A model generated the notes under the pieces. The model searched no databases and was not told the origin of the DNA. It saw only the letters and a list, made by a program, of their open reading frames with translations. Shown in pieces: positions 34,163 to 47,177 of a stretch of 64,000 nucleotides of DNA. This DNA comes from Artocarpus heterophyllus (Eukaryota > Streptophyta > Magnoliopsida > Rosales > Moraceae): the NCBI GenBank assembly GCA_025403435.1, contig CM046338.1:24326392-24390391 (forward strand), read 5' to 3'. A program made the translations under genes and the position numbers. Each line of letters opens with the position of its first letter. Position 1 is the stretch's first letter.

Positions 34163-37100
34163 TTGTTTATTATATTGTTATTTGATTCAGCTACTAGTTC
34201 TGCGTCAAACATTACTGCCAACATCAATTTTATTCCTATGCTGAATGGTAGCAACTTCAAATCATGGCAAGAGAACCTCCTTCTAGTTTTCGAGGTCATG
34301 GATCTCGACTTTGCGTTAAGGGTTCCTTTTCCTAAACCTTTTATGGATAAAAGTTCCTCTTATGAAAAGAGGGACATAGAAAAGTGAAAGAAGTCAAATC
34401 ATATGTGTATGATGATCATGAAGAAGGCCATTCCAGAAGCATTCAGAAGCACTGTATCGAAAATGATAAAGACAACCAAAGAGTTCCTTGAGAACATTGA
34501 GAATAGATTTGCCAAAAATAAAAAGGCTGAAACAAGTACACTTTTGGCAAACCTTATTTTAATAAAATACGAAAATAAAGGGAACATAAAGGAGTACATC
34601 ATGGAGATGTCTCATCTTGCTTCAAAATTGAAAGCACATAAGCTTGACCTTTCTAAGGACTTGCTAGTGCATTTGGTTCTTATATCTCTTCGCATACAAT
34701 TCAGTCGGTTCAAGGTAAGCTACAATTGCCAAAAGGAGACTTGGTCCCTTAGTGAGCTCATTTCACATTGTGTGCAAGAAAAGGAAAGGGCAAAGTAAGA
34801 AAGTTAAATCAACCCCCAACGACAGAAAGTTAAATCAATCGCTTTAGTTTCAACACATTTGGGCATGAATAATGCTCATTTGGCTAATACTTTCAAGGAA
34901 AAAAGGAAGAAAAGAAAGAAGGATAAAGAAGCTGTAGTTACGACACCTAAAATGAAACAACAAAAGAGACTGGATGATTTTCAAGGTATGGATTGTTTCT
35001 TCTCTTGAGCTGCAGGACATAAAAAGGAGCATTGCATCAATTACCACGCTTGGCATGCTAAGAAAGGTATGTTTCTTAATTTGGGATATTTTGAGGTTAA
35101 TTTAACTTCAGTACCTAAACACACTTGGTGGATAGATTCTAGTGCAACCACTTACATCAATGTATTTATGCAGGGTTTCTTGAGATACTAAAAGCCAAAT
35201 GATGGTGAAAGATACATCTATATGGACGTTGGGAAGAAGGTTGCAGTTGAAGCAATAGGAAAATTTAGATTATTGTTAAAGACTGGATTTTATTTGGATC
35301 TTGATGAGACATTTATTGTATCATCTTTTATATGAAATTTGATTTCTATTTCTGCTTTGGACAAATCTGGTCATTCTTGTTCATTTGGAAATGAAAAATT
35401 TAGTTTGTTTCATGATTCAAAATTGGTTGGTTTTGGTTCTCTGTCAGGTTATGATAATCTTTATTTAATTGATACAATTGTGTCACTTAATAAATCCCTA
35501 CAATTAAGTACATGAGGTATAAAGAGAAAATTAACCAATGAGAATTCGGCTTGCGTTATGGCACAAGAGATTATGTCATATCTCTAGAAAATGAATAGAG
35601 AGACTTGTGTCAGACGAAATTATAGACCCATTAGATTTTATAGATTTTTATGTTTGTGTTAATTGTATAAAGAAGAAATAAACCAATAAAAGGAGATTTG
35701 AAGACAATAGGAATTTGAACGTCATAGAACTTATACGTATAGATATTTGTGGGCTATTTTCTATGGTTTCTTAGAATGGTCAACGATATGTTATAACATT
35801 CATAGACGATTTTTCTAGATATGGCTGCATATATCTCATTCATGAAAAGTCACAATCGCTTATGGGTTTAAATATTATAAGGCTGAAGTTGAGAACCAAC
35901 TCAGCAAAGGATTAAAAGTGTCAAATCTGACCATGGTGGTAAGTACTATGGCAGATATGACGGGTCAAGGTGAACAACATCTAGGATCGTTTGTTAAATT
36001 CGCTGAGGAATGTGGTATCATCCCACAATATACTATGCCGAGTTTGCCTACTATGAATGGTGTTGCTAAAAGACGAAGTGGGACGCTTAAAGACATGGTG
36101 AAGAGTAGGATCTCTCATTTTACCTTTATAGAATCACTCTAGAGAAAAGCATTTAACACTACAACATATATCCTTAACAGGATTCCAACTAAAGCAACTA
36201 CCAAAACCCCTTATGAACTTTGGACAAGCAAGAAGCCTAGTTTATAAAACATTTATATGTTTAGGGATGTCTAGCTAAGACAAGGCCTTATAAGCCTAAT
36301 GAAACAAAAAAAAAAAAAAAACTGGACTCAAGGATAGTGAGTTGTTATTTTGTTTGATACTTTAAAAGATCCAAGGGTACAAGTTTTATGATCCCACCAC
36401 TAAGTCAATTTTTGAGACACAAAACACTTGGTACTTTGAGGATGTCGAGTTTGCAAGGGGAGATATGATTAGGGACTTTGTCTTTGAAGAGGAATATGTT
36501 GATATTCTCAAAGTTATTATTGACATTGATAAGCAGATCCAAATCAAGACATTATCGGAGAACCTTCCATTCTAAAAATTGTTCCAGAAGAATAAACTCT
36601 ACCACCTCAAGAACCTATGTCATTAAGGAGATCCACTAGAGAAAGGAGAAGTACGGTGCCAGATAATTGCATTGTATTTCTTCAAGAACATAAGTATAAC
36701 ATTGGTGTGGTGGAAGATGATCCAATCAACTTCCATCAAACCATAGAAAGTTCTAAATCTCAAGAGTGAATTGATGCCATGAATAAGGAGATAAAGTCCA
36801 TGAAGGACAATGACATTTGGGATCTTATCCCATTGCCTAAAGGAGCGAAACCCATTGGTTGCAAATAGATATTTAAGACCAAAAAGCATTCAAAAGGCGA
36901 TGTGGAGAGGTACAAGGTTCGTCTTATCGCTAAAAGCTTTACACAGAAAGAGGGCATTAATTATAAAAAGACTTTCTCTCTAGTTTCTTCAAAAGACTCT
37001 TTCAGGACAATAATGGCATTAGTAGTGCATTTTGACCTTGAGCTTCATCAGATGGACGTTAATACAGCGTTTCTCAATGGCGACAATAATGAAACAATCT

Positions 37101-38240
37101 ATATAGTACAACCAGCAAACTTTGTGTAGGAGATGCAAAGAAAATGGTTTACAAATTAAAGAAATCCATCTATGGGCTTAAGCAGGCTTCTCGTCAGTGG
37201 TATTACAAATTTCATTAAGTTATTATCTCATTCGATTTTAAGATGAATGTGATCGATGATTGTATATACCACAAGTTCAGTAGGAGTAAGTATATTTTCT
37301 TGGTTTTATATGTCAATGAGATTTTGCTTGTCAGCAGCGATATAGGCTTATTGTACGAAACCAAGAGATTTCTATCAAAGAAATTTGAGATGAAGGAACT
37401 TGGTGTCGTATCTTTTGTGTTAGGTACATAGATACACGGGGATCGTTCTCAGAGCATTCTTAGATTATCACAAAAAGGCTATATCAAAAAGGTTCTCAAG
37501 AGATATGGCATGCAAGATCGCGAACTAGGTGATACCTCTATGGCTAAGGGAGACAAGTTTAGTCGTAATCAGTGCCCTAAGAATAATTTTGAGATTCAAG
37601 AAATGAAGAAGATTCTTTATGTGTCAACAGTAGGGAGTCTAATGTATGCTCAGGTTTATACGCGTCTGGATATTACGTATATTACAGGGATGTTAGACAT
37701 ATACTTAAACAATCCTCAGAGAACAAAGGACTACATGCTCACGTATCGGAGGTCATAACAACTTGAATTTATTGGGTATACTGATTCTGATTATGCTGGA
37801 TGCCAAGATAGTATGAAATCTACATCGAGCTATATCTACCTTCTAGCTGAAGGTGCTGTCTTGTAGAAGAGTGCTATGCACTTATAACATCTTCTACCAT
37901 GGCAATAGAATTCATAGTGCGTTATGAGGCGTCCAATCATAGGATATGGCTGCAAAAATTTTGTCATGAGAGTGCACATAATGGACAGTATTCATAGACC
38001 ACTCAAGTTATTTTGTGGCAATAAATCAGCAGTTCTATATTCGAACAACAACAAGAGCTCGACAATAGACATCAAGTTCTTGGTTGTGAAAGAAAGAGTT
38101 CAGAGTGGACAGTTGTCTGTAGAGCACATTGGTACAACTCCATGATTGCGGATTCACTTACTAAGGGATTGCTACCCAAAATGTTTCATAAGCATACTGC
38201 TCGTATGGGTATCATGTCTTATAAGGATATTCAGTTTTAG
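34163..38240 (+). pseudogene. Degenerate copia gag-pol of unit B element
   Basis: Gag: FIPMLNGSNFKSWQENLLL near 34230, then the helical domain at 34403-34798. A knuckle region follows near 35000 with a stop between its cysteines. The protease motif reads DSSATTYIN instead of DSGAT. Integrase shows scattered motifs (AEECGIIPQYTMPSLPTMNG near 36020). RT includes VRLIAKSFTQKEGINY and LHQMDVNTAFLNGD; its catalytic loop is YVNE rather than YVDD near 37310. RNase H relics run to 38240 (DSDYAGCQDS). More than a dozen stops. Long inactive. Confidence 0.88.
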
Positions 38241-38664
38241 TGAGAGTTTGTAATTTTATATGCTTTTCTAATAGAGACATATTTTCAATTATTTCAGTTT
38301 ATGAATATTTTAAGGTTATTTTCTGGAAAAATAAAGTTTTGGTTTATTCACACTCTGATTTTAATATAGTTTGATCTCACTAATGTTTTAAGGTAGACCA
38401 CTTGGAAATAGGCGTGTCAAGATCACATTGCATGAAATTTCCATGCTACACATCTGCGCTTGATATTTGTCATTAGTTGTATTAGTATATGTAATCATTG
38501 ATTGGTCTAATTACGGCAAATGTAATAAAGGTCGCTTTGGTCCTATGTTGATATGGTCAACGGACAAGGTTATTGAGATGCATATGGTTTTGATAGCAAA
38601 ATTCATGAGGTCATAAGGTATAATTCACATTTATAAATTTTCATATATAGCCCAAGTGGGAGAT

Positions 38665-39089
38665 TGTTGGAATAAATCTAATATATGGGCTAATATATTA
38701 AATAAATGTTTATTAAAGGCTATCAGATAAGGGTGCCTAATTAAAGTGATCAATTTGGGTTTTGGGTTTTTAATGCATCATTTAAGTGTAAGCCTTCTAT
38801 GTGTAGATATCAAAATATAATTACTGATTTTATGATAGGCTAAATTGGTAATTAAGGATAACTGTTAGGGTTAGCAATTATATAAAGGGTTTGTGGTTCT
38901 CAAACTAGTACATACATTATTTTTCTTGACTTACGTACAAGACTCGAAAGATCATCAACCTACAGACTTAAGAATCACATCATAATCAATGGATTCAAAT
39001 TAACGTCTGTATTTTTTTAATTATCTCGATAATTTAAAATGAATGATCTTAGTTGATGATGGTTTTTACTTCAATATTTTGTTCTAACA
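38665..39089 (+). repeat. 3' LTR of copia element in unit B
   Basis: A complete TGTTGG..CTAACA LTR of 425 bp after the polypurine tract at about 38650-38664. Its right edge abuts the continuation of tandem unit B (ACCACTACCATAGATTGAG). Confidence 0.9.
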
Positions 39090-39243
39090 ACCACTACCAT
39101 AGATTGAGATCTAAGTAAACATGTATCTTCATTTATAACGAGAAGAAAATTATGGAGTTTGATGAAAATGAAAAGAAAAATTAGTGCTGAATGTTGGAGT
39201 TTAAGATGACGAGGAGAGAAGTAAAGAGGGAGATTCTATTTAC
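39090..39243. repeat. Tandem repeat unit B, right part
   Basis: Continues the unit interrupted at 32319: CCATAGATTGAGATCTAAG, then a TGTTGGAGTTTAAGATGACG block. Confidence 0.8.
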
Positions 39244-39791
39244 AATTAATCAATCTCCGCAATTGTTTATCGGTAGCATGTAAAAAGGCTTCTATGGGGT
39301 GTAAATATAGTTGAGATCTAGTCTTGTTCTTGCCTATTGTCTCTTTTGCCAAGTTTGAAAAAGAAAAAACAAAACAAATAATCCCTGCTTTTACCAAAAC
39401 ATATGGAGGATTTCTTCATTGGTTTTTTTTTTTTTTTTTCAATTAGTGTGCACGTAGCTTTGCTTCGACTCTTTTGAAACGCCTTATATTTATGTGCAGG
39501 TTGTTCTATTTGAGACGAAAATAGATATGCTGTTGATATCAATCTCTAACTAGCTATAACTTTCTCATTTAGCCGTTGGAAGCTAGAGATCAAATTAAAT
39601 TGAGAACCACAATCAAATCAAATTTTGAAATGAAACTCACCACCATCATAGACTGAGACCCAAGTCGACATGCATTTTTATTTATAATGAGAAGAAAAAT
39701 TACAAAATAGATAAAAATAAAAAGAAAAATTAATGATGGACGTTGGAGTTTAAGATGACGAGGAGAGAAGAAAAGCGAGAGATTCTAGGAC
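39244..39791. repeat. Tandem repeat unit C
   Basis: The third copy has the same order of landmarks as unit A, with small gaps, and ends near GAGAGATTCTAGG. Confidence 0.85.
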
Positions 39792-41466
39792 TTTCAACCT
39801 ACAAGTCTGACTAATTTGGAGTGTAAAATTAGCATTTGAGACCATCTAAATGATTATTTTCTTTTTTTCTTTTTTTCCCCCCCCCGAGCTTACATTAGTA
39901 TGCCAATTATCTCAATTTTGGGGTTATTGCCTCGATTTTAAATAGAAAAAGTATTTCAGACTAAATAACTAATTTTCCTCCATGAACTTCAAAATTTTTT
40001 CTCCATGAAATTAGCAATCCAAACACGCACATGATGTTATTGGAAGAGTTGAACGTCTTTCATTTCCTCGTAATATTTCCCCCCTTTTTAACGCACACCC
40101 ATCTTAGCACTATTTCTTTTTATCCACAAAGCAGAAAAAACTTTTTGTAGTAAATATGTAAACATTTGTCGTTATCCCATATTATGTTTTAATGTATGTT
40201 TAATCTGTAAAAGCAGTTTTAAATTATAAAAACCGTTTAAAAAAACGTTTAGTACAGTAATAGTTGAAACTAGTTTCAAACCATGAAACGGTTTTAAACC
40301 GACTAAAACACTCAAAATTCAAATTTTACCCGCACCTCAAGTCAGTTTTGAACCATTGTTTACAATAAAACTATTCTCATTTTCTTTCATAAATTTTAGT
40401 TTTCCAAATATCATTTCTCATTTAAAATCATTATTTTTGTTTTAAACCTTTACATTCTAAATATCAGCTTAAAACCACCATTTAAACCATATAATTTAAA
40501 ATCTATAGTTCAAACCTATAAAATTCTAAACCATATCATTTTGAACATGCATATCAAACAAACAAACCGGCGGCAGACATTAAGTGTAACTTTTACTTTA
40601 CACTATAGTATGTTAGTTTTACACCGTAACAATTTGAGTTCTGTAGTTACAATAGAATTGCGAAACACACCATATTCAATAAGTTGAACAGAGTTCATCG
40701 AAATGGACTTTAATAGACTTTTTTTTCAAACCTTTTGGCTTTCCTCTGTTTGCTGTCAAGCCTCATTGAATCTAATATAGATAAAAGGAGAAAACTGAAT
40801 ACTAAAAACAACAAAAATACATCCAAACATAATCCAGCAATTTGCAGCGCGTTAAATGCTTCCATATTCTCTAAAGAACAAAACTTTTGACATAATTTTG
40901 CGTCACATGTCGGACAAGAAAAAGGTTGCTTCTTCACACAAAATGTTACATTGTACAAAGGCAGAGATGTAAATACACAAAGCAACACCTCTATGATACA
41001 AGGACACTCACAAAGATTCTAAAATTTATATATCTCACCACAAAGTATGTCCTCCCAAAAAGAGAAGCGAAAAAGAAATAGGCCTAACATGAGGACTAAA
41101 AAATATATAAATTAATGAGAAAAATACTCGGCACTATCAATCCATAGGAAGAGCATGGAAGACTGATTTCTACCTGCCTGTAGCTCAATTTACAGAGGTG
41201 AGGGGATCAAGTGCAACTTTTTTAGCACGTCAACATAAGTAAACCTACCCACCGCCTGCGACCTGGTTCTGGAGTCTGGATATTTTTCTTCTTTTAAAGG
41301 CACACCCATTGAGTGGCAATAAACCAAAAACTCAAAAAGCCTTCAATCCCATTTCTGGAATAGATTTCATTCTTGTGCCTGGCATCATGCTCTATACAGG
41401 ACACCAGAAACCCCAGGTGGAAGTATAAGCTTTCTGAATAAATCTGTTCAAACAAATATGAATCGA
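39792..41466. other. Intergenic region and probable 3' UTR of the BSL2-like gene
   Basis: Contains a pyrimidine/C-run tract at 39858-39887. A block at 40190-40560 is rich in AAACCGTTTT and GTTTTAAACC motifs in both orientations, perhaps a decayed foldback element. The part nearest 41466 should hold the 3' UTR of the minus-strand phosphatase gene. The minus-strand ORF at 40710-40988 has no recognisable domain and is not called. Confidence 0.4.
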
Positions 41467-44400
41467 CTATATCCATGCAAGGGAGCCTCGATCAGTTGTT
41501 ACTTGAGGACGGCCTCTCGTTGGTGTTGGAGGTCGGTTAGCATTCAGCTCCTGTTTATTGGTTTACCAAACTAGGATTAATACTCATCACAAAAGCACAA
41601 GTTAGAAGATGAAACCCCGAAATCCTGTGTGTTTATATGGAATACCTGCATCCACGTATCCTCAATATGGCGTTCTGGCGATGCTTCAGGTGATGAAATA
41701 GCTGGTGGAAGGGGATGAATGAGTTTTGGAACAACAACAAGATCTCTACCTAATACTAAGATTGCCCCCGCATTATTTGCAGTACCTGTTAAAAGCAGTA
41801 GGATCAGAGCGTGAAAAACTAAATCCAAGGAGCACAACAACCGAATACTGAATAGAACATTATGATCCCGAGAACATACCACAGTAATTGGTGGCAGAGA
41901 AAAGTGTAATCAAATGTCCCTGTGCGAAACGCTCAAAGCCATCCATTACACATTCATGTGCTCGGACAATCAACTGAAGATCATTGTTATTGCAGAATTC
42001 CATGACACGATCAGGCTGAAAAAACCAAAATCTTTCAGAAAACAAAAACAATTGTGTTTGCACTCATAGCAAGTGAAATTTGCCAAACTTTTCCATCTTG
42101 GGTACCTCTGATCGTTAAATCCAGGGGGAAAAGAAAAGACAACCATAACATTTAATAATGGAACAAGAATTCCACTCAACGGAGTAACATTTGAATCATC
42201 TTGTAACCATTTAACCAGTATTTCTTTTTTCAGCGCAAGTCAATTTTTAAAAATTGCTTAGGTAACTTTTAACAACAACAATGGAGAAGTCAAAGCCAAA
42301 TTGAATAAACTCACCCCAAAAGTAACCAAACCGGGACCTCTAGCATTTGGTCGTAATCCTTCAACACTGTCATTTTCTGTAGGGTCAGACCTAAAGAAGA
42401 ACAACGATAAATGTCAATGACCAATTAAGTGAACATAAGAACATTTTGCAAGAAATCACAAAATCACGCGCGCACACATACACACACAAAGAAAACATAG
42501 GCGTATGTACTCACCACAATAAATCCATAAGCACAATTGAACCTGCCTCCATTGTAATTGGACGCTGAAGATTCTCGATTTGTTCCACATGATTTATTGA
42601 TCGACCAATACCACCATGCATACAAATAATTTTTTTCTCAATAAGAGCTGCCAGAGGAAGCCAATTGAACAAACGGTTTATTCGATGCCATGCCCAAATT
42701 CCATCCCGCTCACCCTGTTGACAAATCAAGAAACAAGTAAATGCAACCGGTTGGATTAGAAAATACAAGCAATATCAAGCATAAGTTATGTAATACCATG
42801 CGCTCAATGCACTCGATTCGGAAGCCAAAAAGAGCATTGATATCTGCAGCTTCATGGTTGCCACGAATTAAATGTACATTTTGGGGGTACTCAACCTGCA
42901 AGATTCCAGAGTCGTAAAACGAACTTGGCCAATTGAATAAGTATCAGCACCAAAAATATAAATACATAACAGAAAACAACTGATACCTTCAAAGCAAGCA
43001 GAAGAGTAATGGTTTCTAAGCTGTGTTGGCCTCGGTCAACATAATCTCCTAAGAAGAGATAATCGATATATCTGATAGTCATTCATACAAAATCAGTACC
43101 ACAAGCACCAAAAAAATGCATGCTGTAAACATAAACTTGCGACCAAAAACAGAGAAATACATGATGCGCAAGGAAAAGAAAATCCCAGGCCAATATGACC
43201 GCTAAACTTCCTACATTCGATGCGAGGTTTTAGCTCTTTTTGGTCAAATTTTATGTGTTCTTTTTCCTACTTTTTGTTTATCTACTGTGTCAATTTCTTG
43301 CCCAGAATAAACACACAAATACAAAATGTGCAAGGTCTCTCTCAATTTTCAATTTCACCAACTGGTATTTGTACAGTTCAATCAGTCAACATAATCTTTC
43401 AATATCATTTTTTTTTTTTTGTGGTTATTTTTTGTCCTTTCATTGGGAGTTCTGTCTCATCGAAAACAGAAACAAGCGTACAATGAATGCCTATATCATT
43501 CTCGGAGGAGAAATCAAAGATTAAACACTAAATGGCCAAGAATAATTCCAAGCAACAGGGTGGAAAAGGCTGCAAGTAATGAACATTGATCGCTTGCGCT
43601 TAACAAAGGGCAATGTAATGGACATTGATTGCTTGCGCTGAACAAAGGTCAATCAAGTTGACCAAGGACTAATCTCGCCGAACAAGATATCTTAGTTTTC
43701 AATCATAACACCAGAATTGATATGAAGGCTTTTCTGTTAATCATGAGATTTGCATTTTAGAAGAGATTATCTTATGATTATCCTCGTGTTGCTTGAGTAA
43801 TGTCTTTCAGTAATGAAACTACTTTCTCCTAGAGAAGTAATAATAATCAAGAGACTTACGCAATGTCCCCAGCAGTTGAAGGAGCACCATACTCATCAAA
43901 AAGGCGCATGAGATCTCCAAATTGCCCATGTAAATCACCAAATATCTTAATAGGGGCCCTAAGCTGTAAGACACTTGGTTCACTAGAGAATATCCGCTCA
44001 GCACTATCACAAAGATCTGCTATTTCATTGCAATCTAAGAAAAATTGCCGGCGGACAGGAGGTTTCCAGCCACGTGGTTTTAGAAGATGTGCTATCACCT
44101 GCTCGAAGAAAGCAAAACTCATTAGAGAGGACAAACATTTGACAAGAATACACAGATTTACAGGATACATATACAAGTACTATGGTGCAGGCTATACCTT
44201 TTTCGGCACACTATTGATAGACATTTGCCGATCTAATAATTTCCTTGCTGCAGTTGCACTTTCTGGGGTCCCATAGCTTACCCGCCTGCCTTCATTTTCA
44301 AACTGATCAATCGAAAGCTGTCTAACCATGCCGCCCAAAGCTCCACCAGTCTCAGCAGCTACAACCACCTGGAAAATGCATGTGAAAGAAAAGTTTTTTC

Positions 44401-47146
44401 ACATTTGTTCAAATGCTTGCATGTGAAATTGACTAAGTATACTATCCACAGTGGCAATCAAATTGTAAGACTGACAGCTCTGTGATGCAGCCGAACTCCA
44501 GCAGGAGGAATGCTATTTGTGCCAGTAGAATCAGGTTTGATCAAGGTAGATATCTGCTTCCCGCTGGGGGTAGCCTCTGAACCACGGTCTCTGTCAGGCA
44601 GCTCAACTTCTCCATTGATTTGACGTGCTTTAACAGCAGCCAATGTGGCACTAATCGCCTCTGCTTCTGCTGCTGATGCTTCAACTAAATACTCAACCCC
44701 TTTGCTTATTCTCCTACATATTAATCCAAATTCAGTATCTCTATGCATGAATAAACTGAATAAGCAATCAATTATCCAATGTATAAGTTCCACAATAGCT
44801 TACCGTGATCCCTGGAGCATGGCATTCTCGGTGCTTATATCAGTATACATGTCGCCATTTACAGGGGGAGCAACTGGGTTACCCACAACAACTGCACCAT
44901 CAGGTGCTGCTTCAGGCATTGGCTGCCTTGTTCTTTCATCAATGAAATACCTACCAGGCAAACGGCCTGCTTGTACATTAGATGCCGCAGCTGCTGCTGC
45001 AGCATGTGATGCGGCAGTTGTTGTTTCAGCAGCAGCGAGATCTTCAGCAACAAGTAGGTCATCAAGCAGAACCCCTACAACATAAATAGACCATATTACA
45101 TTGTTATACTATATTATTCCACAAAGGTAAGATGACAATGTCAACCTAATGATCCAAAGAGGGTGAAGATGCTGATGGCCATCCAATACAAATGCTCTAG
45201 GATCATTCACAAAAGACTAAAGCCCACGAATTTCTCTACCTAAAGGTGTGATTTCTCTTAATGGATTCTTCCATTCATGGATCTTTTTTTCTCAACTTTA
45301 TTTTCCCCCAAACAAATGGGAATTTTGTTAAGCAGAACAACAGACACAAACCAAAGAAAATGAACCAAAAAAAAAAGGAAAAAAAGAAAATCGTAATTAT
45401 GTAAAATATAAAACCGTGCAGTAGACTAAGTAAAATCATTTAGTTCAAACAGTATTGGTAAGATTGTATTGAATAGTTAAAACGTTAAATTAGCGGAAAG
45501 AGTGGGTTGTGCAGAACTTTGTAATGGCTTATCATTTACGGCGGTATGCTACTGATCAGCATTCAGATTCAGCAGAAACTGAAACACCAAATTTATGCGG
45601 AGACCACGCTAGATTATAGTTAAATTCATCTTCCACCTTTTTCCTTCAAATATATTAATTTTACAACTCTTTCCCGGTTAATGAATTTTTTTTTATTAAC
45701 ATGGATATCAAAAACATCCGCTATTACCAAATACATCATGTCTTACCACCACGTAAACCACCATAAATGAAGATCAAGTCACCAACTGCGGCAGCTGCAT
45801 GCCTGCATCTCCTTGTCAACTCAACCGCAGCATCTCCACCAGCAGCGTCAGCACTGTATCTGCCTGTTCTGGGGCTTGTAACAACAGATTTTGTATCACA
45901 CCAAACACCTGCTGCAGTATCCAACACTGCAGACAGGAGACATTAAAAGAGAACTGTCAGATTTACAGTTTACTAGAACGAACAATTTTTCTTCTATAAA
46001 AAATTGAAACCTTATTTTAAAAGGGAAAAAGGTTCCAACAGATACGATTTATTAAAGGAAAAAGGAAAAAAGTTTCAATAGATAATCAACAAGCACCAGA
46101 ACTATATGAAACAATTGAAACAGAAAAAAGACAGCACATAAAACTCCGCACCCACATTGTAAATCTGAAACTGTAGCATAACATAAAGAAAATTTCAAGG
46201 ACACAATCCATATTTCATAATTAATAGTATACCTGCAACACTAGAGGAGTCTTCTACCATTCGCCCACCACCCAATGCACCCCCAGACACATGGAGTCGT
46301 GCATTAACAAACACCTAGGATCACAATACGTACAAGTGATTTGATCATTCTAAAACATACTTATCAAGAGAAGTAATGTAATAACGTAAATAAAGGAGTG
46401 TAATCAAACGAGATTAAAACCCACCGCTGCATGTTGATATCTTGGAGACGGTGAAACCCCAGGAGCAATAGCCCATTCCCAGCGTCCGTCCCTATGTTTA
46501 GCAAGTCCGTATGCACTAGCCAACGGCTGTAAATGGAACCGAATAGCGTAAAAATTTATCCTAAAACTGTGCTTCTATATCAATATATGAACAGAAACAA
46601 GTTATCCCCAACAAATGTCTGAGACTTTACAGCCATAAAATGATCAAAACCACCCACTCCTTTCGAAATAAATAAATAAACAAACAAACAAATAAATAAA
46701 TAATATGAAGAAACTTCAGGGTAGATTAACACGCAACAACCTAGTGCCCCTAAAATTGAGGGTGTACAAAAACTACAGTTGATAATGTAAAAGCTTCTAG
46801 CTTAAAAATGTATCAGTCTTTATAAATTCATTGGAACTAATAAGCTCAAGTTTATAGGGAGTTAAATGCATTCTTTTGGGTTAAAAAATCTAGCAAAGAC
46901 TCAAAGAGCAATTTGATTCCTCCATTGATAACTTGACATTGACAAAAAGTTTCAAGTTGTGGTTATAAGCCTGGACACTTGGTGGAGAGACATGAATAGC
47001 ATATAGCATATAGAGTTCTACAATTTGTCAATAACATCTATTTGACAACTGAGAAGTTCAGCTTGAAACTCATTTGCAAAAAATAAGTAAATAAAAAAAA
47101 AAAATCACCACAAAGTTGCACACGCACACAGAGATTGTACATATAC

Positions 47147-47177
<31 letters not shown>

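Larger units (their letters stand above)
32320..39089 (+). mobile_element. Old Ty1/copia retrotransposon inserted in tandem unit B
   Basis: LTRs at 32320-32773 and 38665-39089, starting (T)GTTGGAATAAATC and ending GTTCTAACA. The left LTR has lost its first bases at the junction. A decayed primer-binding site (ATAGTATTCAGAGCC) follows the left LTR. GCCCAAGTGGGAGA precedes the right LTR as polypurine tract. Gag and pol between them are riddled with stops. An unusual leader of about 1.4 kb separates primer site and gag. The LTRs are clearly more diverged than those of the inner intron 7 element. Confidence 0.9.

Noticed and set aside
40710..40988. 92-codon minus-strand ORF with a hydrophobic tail
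   Set aside because: No family recognised; lies downstream of the BSL stop codon, probably 3' UTR or intergenic.
43863..44276. 137-codon plus-strand ORF
   Set aside because: Antisense of phosphatase exons 13 and 14.
44645..45085. 146-codon plus-strand ORF rich in Ala and Ser
   Set aside because: It is the antisense shadow of BSL exons 11 and 12 and their intron; the opposite strand has matching splice sites and family motifs.
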